This document shows positions 1-9,632 of a stretch of DNA of 64,000 nt, one piece after another. Each line of letters starts with the position of its first letter. Positions within the stretch are counted from its first letter, which is position 1. Both the position numbers and the translations under genes were made by a program. The notes under the pieces were generated by a model. It saw only the letters and a list, made by a program, of their open reading frames with translations, had not been told where the DNA came from and did not search any database. Origin of the DNA: Pisaster brevispinus (lineage: Eukaryota; Echinodermata; Asteroidea; Forcipulatida; Asteriidae); contig JAMKCF010000003.1 of NCBI GenBank assembly GCA_023634235.1, forward strand, positions 17,640,742-17,704,741, in the 5' to 3' direction.

Positions 1-126
1 GGTCGGGACTACGGTTCGAATCCCGGCAGGGTCCTTGATTCACTTTTTCTTTTTTCTAAGTCTTTAGATTTGAATCATGATTTCACTTATGAGGTAGGAA
101 TTTCGCTTGTCTTTGCGTGGAACAAA

Positions 127-137
127 TAGCCCAGTGG
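127..137 (+). promoter_or_regulatory. Pol III type 2 promoter A box (representative copy)
   Basis: TAGCCCAGTGG matches the eukaryotic A-box consensus TRGYNNANNNG at every fixed position. It starts 43 bp before the B box, within the usual tRNA-gene spacing. The motif is unchanged in most monomers. Recurrent variants include TAGCTCAGTGG (about 599 and 4,371), TAGCCTAGTGG, TATCCCAGTGG and TAGCGCAGTGG. The match is visible in the sequence; TFIIIC binding is not shown. Confidence 0.75.
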
Positions 138-169
138 TTGGGAGACAGTTTCTGGTGGATCGGGACTAC

Positions 170-180
170 GGTTCGAATCC
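170..180 (+). promoter_or_regulatory. Pol III type 2 promoter B box (representative copy)
   Basis: GGTTCGAATCC is an exact match to the B-box consensus GGTTCGANTCC, the main TFIIIC contact of tRNA genes and tRNA-derived SINEs. Many monomers keep it exactly. Recurrent altered forms are GGTTCTAATCC (for example 642-652), GGTTTGAATCC, GTTTCGAATCC, GGTTCAAATCC, GGTTCTTATCC and GGTTGGAATCC. They recur in fixed places within higher-order repeats, so they mark subfamilies rather than random decay. Confidence 0.78.
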
Positions 181-200
181 CGGCAGGGTCCTTGATTCAC

Positions 201-212
201 TTTTTCTTTTTT
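201..212 (+). terminator. T5-C-T6 run, candidate Pol III terminator (representative copy)
   Basis: Non-template runs TTTTT and TTTTTT lie 10 to 21 bp beyond the end of the tRNA-related part. Runs of four or more T terminate Pol III in most eukaryotes. If initiation occurs a little upstream of the A box, the predicted transcript is about 85 to 105 nt. Run length varies between copies (for example a long T run near 10,092 and TTTTTTTTCT near 45,243). The right-hand monomers often carry CTTCTTTTTCTTTTTTTCTG instead. The same tract could also simply be a polypyrimidine element of the satellite. Confidence 0.6.
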
Positions 213-227
213 CTAAGTCTTTAGATT

Positions 228-242
228 TGAATCATGATTTCA
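228..242 (+). repeat. Near-perfect palindrome in spacer (representative copy)
   Basis: TGAATCATGATTTCA is a 14-bp palindrome (TGAATCA/TGATTCA) interrupted by one extra T. It is among the best conserved spacer segments and occurs in nearly every monomer. The T is missing, giving an exact palindrome, at 5723-5736 and 9806-9819. A common variant, GAATCGTGATTTCA, breaks one pair. Such dyads can be protein-binding sites, but no known factor is identified here. Confidence 0.8.
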
Positions 243-1662
243 CTTATGAGGTTATAGATTGCGCTTGTCTTTGCGTGGAACAAATAGCCCAGTGGTTGGG
301 AGATAGTTTCTGGTGGGTCGGGACCACGGTTCGAATCCGGACAAGGTCCTTGATTCACTTTTTCTTTTTGCTGAGTCTAAGGATTTGAATCATGATTTCA
401 CTTATGAGGTAGGAATTTCGCTTGTCTTTGCGTGGAACAAATAGCCCAGTGGTTGGGAGACAGTTTCTGGTGGGTCGGGACCACGGTTCGAATCCCGGCA
501 GGGTCCTTGATTCACGTTTTCTTGTTTCTAAGTCTAAAGATTTGAATCATGATTTCACTTATGAGGTAGGAATTTCGCTTGTCTTTGCGTGGAACAAATA
601 GCTCAGTGGTGGGGAGATAGTTTCTCGTGGGTCGGCACCACGGTTCTAATCCCGGCAGTGTCCTTGATTCACTTTTTCTTTTTTCTAAGTTTTTAGATTT
701 GAATCATGATTTCACTTATGAGGTAGGAATTTCGCTTGTCTTTGCGTGGAACAAATACCCAGTGGTTGGGAGACAGTTTCTGGTGGATCGGGACCACGGT
801 TCGAATCCCGGCAGGGTCCTTGATTCACTTTTTCTGTTTTCTAAGTCTTTAGATTTGAATCATGATTTCACTTATGAGGTAAGAATTTCGCTTGTCTTTG
901 CGTGGAACACATAGCCCAGTGGTTGGGAAATAGTTTCTGGTGGGTCGGGACTACGGTTCGAATCCCGGCAGGGTCCTTGATTCACTTTTTCTTTTTTCTA
1001 AGTCTTTAGATTTGAATCATGATTTCACTTATGAGGTAGGAATTTCGCTTGTCTTTGCGTGGAACAAATAGCCCAGTGGTTGGGAGACAGTTTCTGGTGG
1101 ATCGGGACTACGGTTCGAATCCCGGCAGGGTCCTTGATTCACTTTTTCTTTTTTCTAAGTCTTTAGATTTGAATCATGATTTCACTTATGAGGTTGTAGA
1201 TTGCGCTTGTCTTTGCGTGGAACAAATAGCCCAGTGGTTGGGAGATAGTTTCTGGTGGGTCGGGACCACGGTTCGAATCCGGACAAGGTCCTTGACTCAC
1301 TTTTTCTTTTTGCTGAGTCTAAGGATTTGAATCATGATTTCACTTATGAGGTAGGAATTTCGCTTGTCTTTGCGTGGAACAAATAGCCCAGTGGTTGGGA
1401 GACAGTTTCTGGTGGGTCGGGACCACGGTTCGAATCCCGGCAGGGTCCTTGATTCACGTTTTCTTGTTTCTAAGTCTAAAGATTTGAATCATGATTTCAC
1501 TTATGAGGTAGGAATTTCGCTTGTCTTTGCGTGGAACAAATAGCTCAGTGGTGGGGAGATAGTTTCTCGTGGGTCGGCACCACGGTTCTAATCCCGGCAG
1601 TGTCCTTGATTCACTTTTTCTTTTTTCTAAGTTTTTAGATTTGAATCATGATTTCACTTATG

Positions 1663-2760
1663 AGGTAAGAATTTCGCTTGTCTTTGCGTGGAACACATAG
1701 CCCAGTGGTTGGGAAATAGTTTCTGGTGGGTCGGGACTACGGTTCGAATCCCGGCAGGGTCCTTGATTCACTTTTTCTTTTTACTAAGTCTTTAAATTTG
1801 AATCATGATTTCACTTATTAGGTAGGAATTTCGCTTGTCTTTGCGTGGAACAAATAGCCCAGTGGTTGGGAGACAGTTTCTGGTGGATCGGGACTATGGT
1901 TCGAATCCCGGCAGGGTCCTTGATTCACTTTTTCTTTTTTCTAAGTCTTTAGATTTGAATCATGATTTCACTTATGAGGTTATAGATTGCGCTTGTCTTT
2001 GCGTGGAACAAATAGCCCAGTGGTTGGGAGATAGTTTCTGGTGGGTCGGGACCACGGTTCGAATCCGGACAAGGTCCTTGATTCACTTTTTCTTTTTGCT
2101 GAGTCTAAGGATTTGAATCGTGATTTCACTTATGAGGTAGGAATTTCGCTTGTCTTTGCGTGGAACAAATAGCCCAGTGGTTGGGAGACAGTTTCTGGTG
2201 GATCGGGACCACGGTTCGAATCCCGGCAGGGTCCTTGATTCACTTTTTCTTTTTTCTAAGTCTTTAGATTTGAATCATGATTTCACTTATGAGGTAAGAA
2301 TTTCGCTTGTCTTTGCGTGGAACACATAGCCCAGTGGTTGGGAAATAGTTTCTGGTGGGTCGGGACTACGGTTCGAATCCCGGCAGGGTCCTTGATTCAC
2401 TTTTTCTTTTTACTAAGTCTTTAAATTTGAATCATGATTTCACTTATTAGGTAGGAATTTCGCTTGTCTTTGCGTGGAACAAATAGCCCAGTGGTTGGGA
2501 GACAGTTTCTGGAGGATCGGGACTATGGTTCGAATCCCGGCAGGGTCCTTGATTCACTTTTTCTTTTTTTCTAAGTCTTTAGATTTGAATCATGATTTCA
2601 CTTATGAGGTTATAGATTGCGCTTGTCTTTGCGTGGAACAAATAGCCCAGTGGTTGGGAGATAGTTTCTGGTGGGTCGGGACCACGGTTCGAATCCGGAC
2701 AAGGTCCTTGATTCACTTTTTCTTTTTGCTGAGTCTAAGGATTTGAATCGTGATTTCACT
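1663..2760 (+). repeat. 4-monomer higher-order repeat (629 bp)
   Basis: The block beginning AGGTAAGAATTTCGC at 1663 repeats at 2292. Shared markers are TTACTAAG (1781 and 2410) and the rare CACTTATTAGG. The second copy is complete for about three monomers, then changes at GAATCGTGATTTCACTTCTG near 2,750. Confidence 0.8.
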
Positions 2761-3771
2761 TCTGATGTAAGAATTTCGCTTGTCTTTGCGTGGAACAGAT
2801 AGCCTAGTGGTTGGGAGATAGTTTCTGGTGGATCGTGACCACGGTTCGAATCCCGGCAGTGTCCTTGACTCACTTTTTCTTTTTTCTAAGTCTTTAGATT
2901 TGAATCATGATTTCACTTATGAGGTAAGAATTTCGCTTGTCTTTGCGTGGAACACATAGCCCAGTGGTTGGGAAATAGTTTCTGGTTGGTCGGGACTACG
3001 GTTCGAATCCCGGCAGGGTCCTTGATTCACTCTTTCTTTTTTCTAAGTCTTTAGATTTGAATCATGATTTCACTTATGAGGTATAGATTGCGCTTGTCTT
3101 TGCTTGGAACAAATAGCCCAGTGGTTGGGATATAGTTTCTGGTGGGTCGGGACCACGGTTCGAATCCGGACAAGGTCCTTGATTCACTTTTTCTTTTTGC
3201 TGAGTCTAAGGATTTGAATCGTGATTTCACTTATGAGGTAAGAATTTCGCTTGTCTTTGCGTGGAACAGATAGCCTAGTGGTTGGGAGATAGTTTCTGGT
3301 GGATCGTGACCACGGTTCGAATCCCGGCAGTGTCCTTGACTCACTTTGTCTTTTTTCTGAGTCTAAAGATTTGAATCATGATTTCACTTATGAGGTAGAT
3401 ATTTCGCTTGTCTTTGCGTGGAACAAATAGCCCAGTGGTTGGGAGATAGTTTCTGGTGGGTCGGCACCACGGTTCTAATCCCGGCAGTGTCATTGATTCA
3501 CTTTTTCTTCTTTCTGAGTCTAAAGATTTGAATCATGATTTCACTTATGAGGTAGGAATTTCGCTTGTCTTTGCGTGGAACACATAGCCCAGTGGTTGGG
3601 AAATAGTTTCTGGTGGGTCGGGACCACGGTTCGAAATCGGCAGGGTCCTTGATTCACTTTTTCTTTTTTCTAAGTCTTTAGATTTGAATCATGATTTCAC
3701 TTATGAGGTAAGAATTTCGCTTGTCTTTGCGTGGAACACATAGCCCAGTGGTTGGGAAATAGTTTCTGGTG
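2761..3771 (+). repeat. Mixed monomers between two 942-bp repeat domains
   Basis: Ordinary 157-bp monomers with no clear local higher-order period. The stretch includes a monomer with a one-base-shortened B-box region (GGTTCGAAATCGG near 3,630) and the GGCACCACGGTTCTAATCC form near 3,465. There is no gene here. Confidence 0.75.
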
Positions 3772-5620
3772 GGTCGGGACTACGGTTCGAATCCCGGCAG
3801 GGTCCTTGATTCACTTTTTCTTTTTTCTAAGTCTTTAGATTTGAATCATGATTTCACTTATGAGGTGGGAATTTCGCTTGTCTTTGCGTGGAACAAATAG
3901 CCCAGTGGTTGGGAGACAGTTTCTGGTGGATCGGGACTACGGTTCGAATCCCGGCAGGGTCCTTGATTCACTTTTTCTTTTTTCTAAGTCTTTAGATTTG
4001 AATCATGATTTCACTTATGAGGTTATAGATTGCGCTTGTCTTTGCGTGGAACAAATAGCCCAGTGGTTGGGAGATAGTTTCTGGTGGGTCGGGACCACGG
4101 TTCGAATCCGGACAAGGTCCTTGATTCACTTTTTCTTTTTGCTGAGTCTAAGGATTTGAATCATGATTTCACTCATGAGGTAGGAATTTCGCTTGTCTTT
4201 GCGTGGAACAAATAGCCCAGTGGTTGGGAGACAGTTTCTGGTGGGTCGGGACCACGGTTCGAATCCCGGCAGGGTCCTTGATTCACGTTTTCTTGTTTCT
4301 AAGTCTAAAGATTTGAATCATGATTTCACTTATGAGGTAGGAATTTCGCTTGTCTTTGCGTGGAACAAATAGCTCAGTGGTGGGGAGATAGTTTCTCGTG
4401 GGTCGGCACCACGGTTCTAATCCCGGCAGTGTCCTTGATTCACTTTTTCTTTTTTCTAAGTTTTTAGATTTGAATCATGATTTCACTTATGAGGTAGGAA
4501 TTTCGCTTGTCTTTGCGTGGAACAAATACCCAGTGGTTGGGAGACAGTTTCTGGTGGATCGGGACCACGGTTCGAATCCCGGCAGGGTCCTTGATTCACT
4601 TTTTCTGTTTTCTAAGTCTTTAGATTTGAATCATGATTTCACTTATGAGGTAAGAATTTCGCTTGTCTTTGCGTGGAACACATAGCCCAGTGGTTGGGAA
4701 ATAGTTTCTGGTGGGTCGGGACTACGGTTCGAATCCCGGCAGGGTCCTTGATTCACTTTTTCTTTTTTCTAAGTCTTTAGATTTGAATCATGATTTCACT
4801 TATGAGGTAGGAATTTCGCTTGTCTTTGCGTGGAACAAATAGCCCAGTGGTTGGAGACAGTTTCTGGTGGATCGGGACTACGGTTCGAATCCCGGCAGGG
4901 TCCTTGATTCACTTTTTCTTTTTTCTAAGTCTTTAGATTTGAATCATGATTTCACTTATGAGGTTATAGATTGCGCTTGTCTTTGCGTGGAACAAATAGC
5001 CCAGTGGTTGGGAGATAGTTTCTGGTGGGTCGGGACCACGGTTCGAATCCGGACAAGGTCCTTGATTCACTTTTTCTTTTTGCTGAGTCTAAGGATTTGA
5101 ATCATGATTTCACTTATGAGGTAGGAATTTCGCTTGTCTTTGCGTGGAACAAATAGCCCAGTGGTTGGGAGACAGTTTCTGGTGGGTCGGGACCACGGTT
5201 CGAATCCCGGCAGGGTCCTTGATTCACGTTTTCTTGTTTCTAAGTCTAAAGATTTGAATCATGATTTCACTTATGAGGTAGGAATTTCGCTTGTCTTTGC
5301 GTGGAACAAATAGCTCAGTGGTGGGGAGATAGTTTCTCGTGGGTCGGCACCACGGTTCTTATCCCGGCAGTGTCCTTGATTCACTTTTTCTTTTTTCTAA
5401 GTTTTTAGATTTGAATCATGATTTCACTTATGAGGTAGGAATTTCGCTTGTCTTTGCGTGGAACAAATACCCAGTGGTTGGGAGACAGTTTCTGGTGGAT
5501 CGGGACCACGGTTCAAATCCCGGCAGGGTCCTTGATTCACTTTTTCTGTTTTCTAAGTCTTTAGATTTGAATCATGATTTCACTTATGAGGTAAGAATTT
5601 CGCTTGTCTTTGCGTGGAAC
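3772..5620 (+). repeat. Second pair of the 942-bp 6-monomer repeat
   Basis: The block at 1-942 reappears at 3772-4713 (offset 3,771 bp, 24 monomers) and again from 4714 to about 5620 (offset 942). The last copy has single changes: one G lost in TGGTTGGAGACAG near 4,853, GGTTCTTATCC in place of GGTTCTAATCC near 5,354, and GGTTCAAATCC near 5,510. Four copies of one 6-mer within 5.6 kb, two pairs separated by other monomers, point to duplication of a larger segment followed by rearrangement. Confidence 0.85.
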
Positions 5621-6121
5621 AGATAGCCCAGTGGTTGGAAGAAAGTTTCTGGTGGGCCGGGACCATGGTTCGAATCCCGGCAGTGTCCTTGATTCACTTT
5701 GTTTTTGCTGAGTCTAAGGATTTGAATCATGATTCACTTATGAGGTAAGAATTTCGCTTGTCTATGCGTGGAACAGATAGCCCAGTGGTTGGAAGATAGT
5801 TTCTGGTGGGTCGGGACCACGGTTCTAATCCCGGCAGTGTCCTTGATTCACTTTTTCTTTTTTCTAAGTCTTTAGATTTGAATCATGATTTCACTTATGA
5901 GGTAGGAATTTCGCTTGTCTTTGCGTGGAACAAATAGCCCACTGGTTGGGAGACAGTTTCTGGTGGATCGGGAACACGGTTCGAATCCCGGCAGGGTCCT
6001 TGATTCACTTTTTCTTTTTTCTAAGTCTTTAGATTTGAATCATGATTTCACTTATGAGGTAAGAATTTCGCTTGTCTTTGCGTGGAACACATAGCCAAGT
6101 GGTTGGGAAATAGTTTCTGGT
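5550..6121 (+). repeat. 572-bp block copied at 9633-10204
   Basis: This block contains a monomer with GGGCCGGGACCATGG, a spacer with only GTTTTTGCTG in place of the longer T tract, and an exact palindrome TGAATCATGATTCA. The same combination occurs at 9633-10204, offset 4,083 bp (26 monomers), nearly identical apart from a T-tract change. Both copies diverge after TAGCCAAGTGGTTGGG. Confidence 0.8.
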
Positions 6122-6548
6122 GGGTCGGGACTACGGTTCGAATCCCGGCAGGGTCCTTGATTCACTTTTTCTTTTTTTCTAAGTCTTTAGATTTGAATCA
6201 TGATTTCACTTATGAGGTATAGATTGCGCTTGTCTTTGCGTGGAACAAATAGCCCAGTGGTTGGGAGATAGTTTCTGGTGGGTCGGGACCACGGTTCGAA
6301 TCCGGACAAGGTCCTTGATTCACTTTTTCTTTTTGCTGAGTCTAAGGATTTGAATCGTGATTTCACTTATGATGTAAGAATTTCGCTTGTCTTTGCGTGG
6401 AACAGATAGCCTAGTGGTTGGGAGACAGTTTCTGGTTGATCTTGACCACGGTTCGAATCCCGGCAGTGTCCTTGACTCACTTTGTCTTTTTTCTAAGTCT
6501 TAAGATTTGAATCATGATTTCACTTATGAGGTAAGAATTTCGCTTGTC
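6122..6548 (+). repeat. Mixed satellite monomers
   Basis: Standard monomers linking the 572-bp block to the 7-monomer domain. One carries GTTGATCTTGACC near 6,435, a marker that returns at 15,701 and 18,526. No gene was found here. Confidence 0.75.
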
Positions 6549-8750
6549 TTTGCGTGGAACACATAGACCAGTGGTTGGGAAATAGTTTCTGGTGGGTCGG
6601 GACTACGGTTCGAATCCGGGCTGGGTCCTTGATTCACTCTTTCTTTTTTCTAAGTCTTTGGATTTGAATCATGATTTCACTTATGAGGTTATAGATTGCG
6701 CTTGTCTTTGCGTGGAACAAATAGCCCAGTGGTTGGGAGATAGTTTCTGGTGGGTCGGGACCACGTTTCGAATCCGGACAAGGTCCTTGATTCACTTTTT
6801 CTTTTTGCTGAGTCTAAGGATTTGAATCGTGATTTCGCTTATGAGGTAAGAATTTCGCTTGTCTTTGCGTGGAACAGATAGCCTAGTGGTTGGGAAATAG
6901 TTTCTGGTGGATCGTGACCACGGTTCGAATCCCGGCAGTGTCCTTGACTCACTTTGTCTTTTTTCTGAGTCTAAAGATTTGAATCATGATTTCACTTCTG
7001 AGGTAGATATTTCGCTTGTCTTTGCGTGGAACAAATAGCCCAGTGGTTGGGAGATAGTTTCTGGTGGGTCGGGACCACGGTTCGAATCCCGGCAAAGTCC
7101 TTGATTCACTTTTTCTTTTGTCTGAGTCTAAAGATTTGAATCATGATTTCACTTATGAGGTAAGAATTTCGCTTGTCTTTGCGTGGAACAGATAGCCCAG
7201 TGGTTGGGAGATAGATTCTGGTGGGTCGGGACCACGGTTCTAATCCCGGCAGTGTCCTTGATTCACTTTTTCTTTTTTCTAAGTCTTTAGATTTGAATCT
7301 TGATTTCACTTATGAGGTAAGAATTCCGCTTGTCTTTGCGTGGAACACATAGCCCAGTGGTTGGGATATAGTTTCTGGTGGGTCGGGACCACGTTTCGAA
7401 TCCGGACAAGGTCCTTGATTCACTTTTTCTTTTTGCTGAGTCTAAGGATTTGAATCGTGATTTCGCTTATGAGGTAAGCATTTCGCTTGTCTTTGCGTGG
7501 AACAGATAGCCTAGTGGTTGGGAGATAGTTTCTGGTGGATCGTGACCACGGTTCGAATCCCGGCAGTGTCCTTGACTCACTTTTTTCTTTTTTCTAAGTC
7601 TCTAGATTTGAATCATGATTTCACTTATGAGGTAGGAATTTTGTTTGTCTTTGCGTGGAACACATAGACCAGTGGTTGGGAAATAGTTTCTGGTGGGTCG
7701 GGACTACGGTTCGAATCCGGGCTGGGTCCTTGATTCACTCTTTCTTTTTTCTAAGTCTTTGGATTTGAATCATGATTTCACTTATGAGGTTATAGATTGC
7801 GCTTGTCTTTGCGTGGAACAAATAGCCCAGTGGTTGGGAGATAGTTTCTGGTGGGTCGGGACCACGTTTCGAATCCGGACAAGGTCCTTGATTCACTTTT
7901 TCTTTTTGCTGAGTCTAAGGATTTGAATCGTGATTTCGCTTATGAGGTAAGAATTTCGCTTGTCTTTGCGTGGAACAGATAGCCTAGTGGTTGGGAGATA
8001 GTTTCTGGTGGATCGTGACCACGGTTCGAATCCCGGCAGTGTCCTTGACTCACTTTGTCTTTTTTCGAGTCTAAAGATTTGAATCATGATTTCACTTCTG
8101 AGGTAGATATTTCGCTTGTCTTTGCGTGGAACAAATAGCCCAGTGGTTGGGAGATAGTTTCTGGTGGGTCGGGACCACGGTTCGAATCCCGGCAAAGTCC
8201 TTGATTCACTTTTTCTTTTGTCTGAGTCTAAAGATTTGAATCATGATTTCACTTATGAGGTAAGAATTTCGCTTGTCTTTGCGTGGAACAGATAGCCCAG
8301 TGGTTGGGAGATAGTTTCTGGTGGGTCGGGACCACGGTTCTAATCCCGGCAGTGTCCTTGATTCACTTTTTCTTTTTTCTAAGTCTTTAGATTTGAATCT
8401 TGATTTCACTTATGAGGTAAGAATTCCGCTTGTCTTTGCGTGGAACACATAGCCCAGTGGTTGGGATATAGTTTCTGGTGGGTCGGGACCACGTTTCGAA
8501 TCCGGACAAGGTCCTTGATTCACTTTTTCTTTTTGCTGAGTCTAAGGATTTGAATCGTGATTTCGCTTATGAGGTAAGCATTTCGCTTGTCTTTGCGTGG
8601 AACAGATAGCCTAGTGGTTGGGAGATAGTTTCTGGTGGATCGTGACCACGGTTCGAATCCCGGCAGTGTCCTTGACTCACTTTTTTCTTTTTTCTAAGTC
8701 TCTAGATTTGAATCATGATTTCACTTATGAGGTAGGAATTTTGTTTGTCT
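6549..8750 (+). repeat. 7-monomer higher-order repeat, two tandem copies (1,101 bp)
   Basis: The block starting at TTGTCTTTGCGTGGAACACA (with TAGACCAGTGG) at about 6549 repeats from about 7650 to 8750. Markers are GAATCCGGGCTGGGTCC, CACGTTTCGAATCC and GATTTCGCTTATGAGG. The second copy differs by a few bases, for example one lost T before CGAGTCTAAAG near 8,066. Confidence 0.85.
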
Positions 8751-9632
8751 TTGCGTGGAACAAATAGCCCAGTGGTTGGGAGATAGTTTCTGGTGGGTCG
8801 GGACCACGGTTCGAATCCCGTCAAAGTCCTTGATTCACTTTTTCTTTTGTCTGAGTCTAAAGATTTGAATCATGATTTCACTTTTGAGGTAGATATTTCG
8901 CTTGTCTTTGCGTGGAACACATGGCCCAGTCGTTGGGAGACAGTTTCTGGTGGATCGGGACCACGGTTCGAATCCCGGCAGGGTACTTGATTCACTTTTT
9001 CTTTTTTTTAAGTCTTTAGATTTGAATCGTGATTTCACTTATGAGGTAAGAATTTCGCTTGTCTTTGCGTGGAACAAATATCCCAGTGGTTGGCAAATAG
9101 TTTCTGGTGGGTCGGGACCACGGTTCGAATCCCGGCAGGGTCCTTGGTTCACTTTTTCTTTTTTCTAAGTCTTTAGATTTGAATCATGATTTCACTTATG
9201 AGGTATAGATTGCGCTTGTCTTTGCGTGGAACAAATATCCCAGTGGTTGGGAGACAGTTTCTGGTGGATCGGGACCACGGTTCGAATCCCGGCAGGGTCC
9301 TTGATTCACTTTTTCTTTTTTCTAAGTCTTTAGATTTGAATCATGATTTCACTTATGATCTAAGAATTTCGCTTGTCTTTGCGTGGAACACATAGCCCAG
9401 TGGTTGGGAAATAGTTTCTGGTCGGTCGGGACTACGGTTCGAATCCCGGCAGGGTCCTTGATTCACTTTTTCTTTTTTCTAAGTCTTTAGATTTGAATCA
9501 TGATTTCACTTATGATCTAAGAATTTCGCTTGTCTTTGCGTGGAACACATAGCCCAGTGGTTGGGAAATAGTTTCTGGTCGGTCGGGACTACGGTTCGAA
9601 TCCCGGCAGGGTCCTTGATTCACTTTTTCTTT
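8751..9632 (+). repeat. Mixed monomers with one fresh single-monomer duplication
   Basis: Standard monomers. The monomer with CTTATGATCTAAG and GTCGGTCGGG occurs twice side by side (GTCGGTCGGG at 9421 and 9578, exactly 157 bp apart). That is a clean one-unit tandem duplication. The monomer with TAGCCCAGTCGTTGGG (near 8,922) founds a marker lineage seen again near 13,480, 14,889, 16,933, 48,671 and 52,015. Confidence 0.78.

Larger units (their letters stand above)
119..191 (+). pseudogene. tRNA-derived region of the monomer (representative copy)
   Basis: This 73-nt stretch from GGAACA to GGGTCC has tRNA size and tRNA-like order. TAGCCCAGTGGTTGG corresponds to the D arm (CCC/GGG stem around AGTGGTT) and GGTTCGAATCC to the T arm with loop TTCGAAT at nearly canonical position. 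A fold as a working tRNA is poor. The T stem has mismatches (CACGG or CCCGG against CCCGG). The anticodon stem is not convincing; the loop TTCTGGT could be read as anticodon CTG, but I do not rely on it. The acceptor pairs only partly: GGA and CA against TG and TCC with a bulged A, in copies ending CAGTGTCC. No CCA end is encoded. I infer a decayed tRNA or the tRNA head of a SINE, kept because the Pol III promoter boxes overlap it. The parent tRNA is not identifiable by eye. The same region recurs in every monomer. Confidence 0.7.
67..223 (+). repeat. Reference monomer (157 bp)
   Basis: This is a representative copy, cut arbitrarily at GATTTGAATC. In order it holds: the palindromic TGAATCATGATTTCA, CACTTATGAGGTAGGAATTT, CGCTTGTCTTTGCGT, the tRNA-related part with A box and B box (119-191), the TTGATTCAC linker, T5 and T6 runs, and CTAAGTCTTTA. 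The main diagnostic positions among subfamilies are: TAAGTCTTTAG versus GAGTCTAAAG or GAGTCTAAGG before GATTTG; GGTAGG, GGTAAG, GGTATAG or GGTTTAG after the palindrome; AACAAATAG, AACACATAG or AACAGATAG before the A box; and the sequence around the B box. Two restriction sites recur: TCATGA (palindrome) and TTCGAA (B box). Confidence 0.95.
1..1667 (+). repeat. 6-monomer higher-order repeat, two copies (942 bp)
   Basis: The sequence starting GGTCGGGACTACGG at 1 restarts at 943. Copy one spans 1-942 in full. Copy two matches through about 1667 and then switches to a different monomer order. The copies differ by only a few changes, such as GGTTATAGATTG versus GGTTGTAGATTG and TGATTC versus TGACTC. 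The block includes an unusual monomer with TAGCTCAGTGG, TTTCTCGTGG and GGTTCTAATCC. Confidence 0.85.

Noticed and set aside
119..191. Array of functional tRNA genes, as in tRNA-gene tandem arrays of some protists
   Set aside because: The promoter boxes fit, but the T stem and anticodon stem have mismatches, the acceptor is only partly paired and no convincing anticodon arm forms in any copy I checked by eye.
119..200. CENP-B box
   Set aside because: I looked on both strands around TTCG and CGGG for the spacing TTCG-N4-A-N2-CGGG; no copy fits it.
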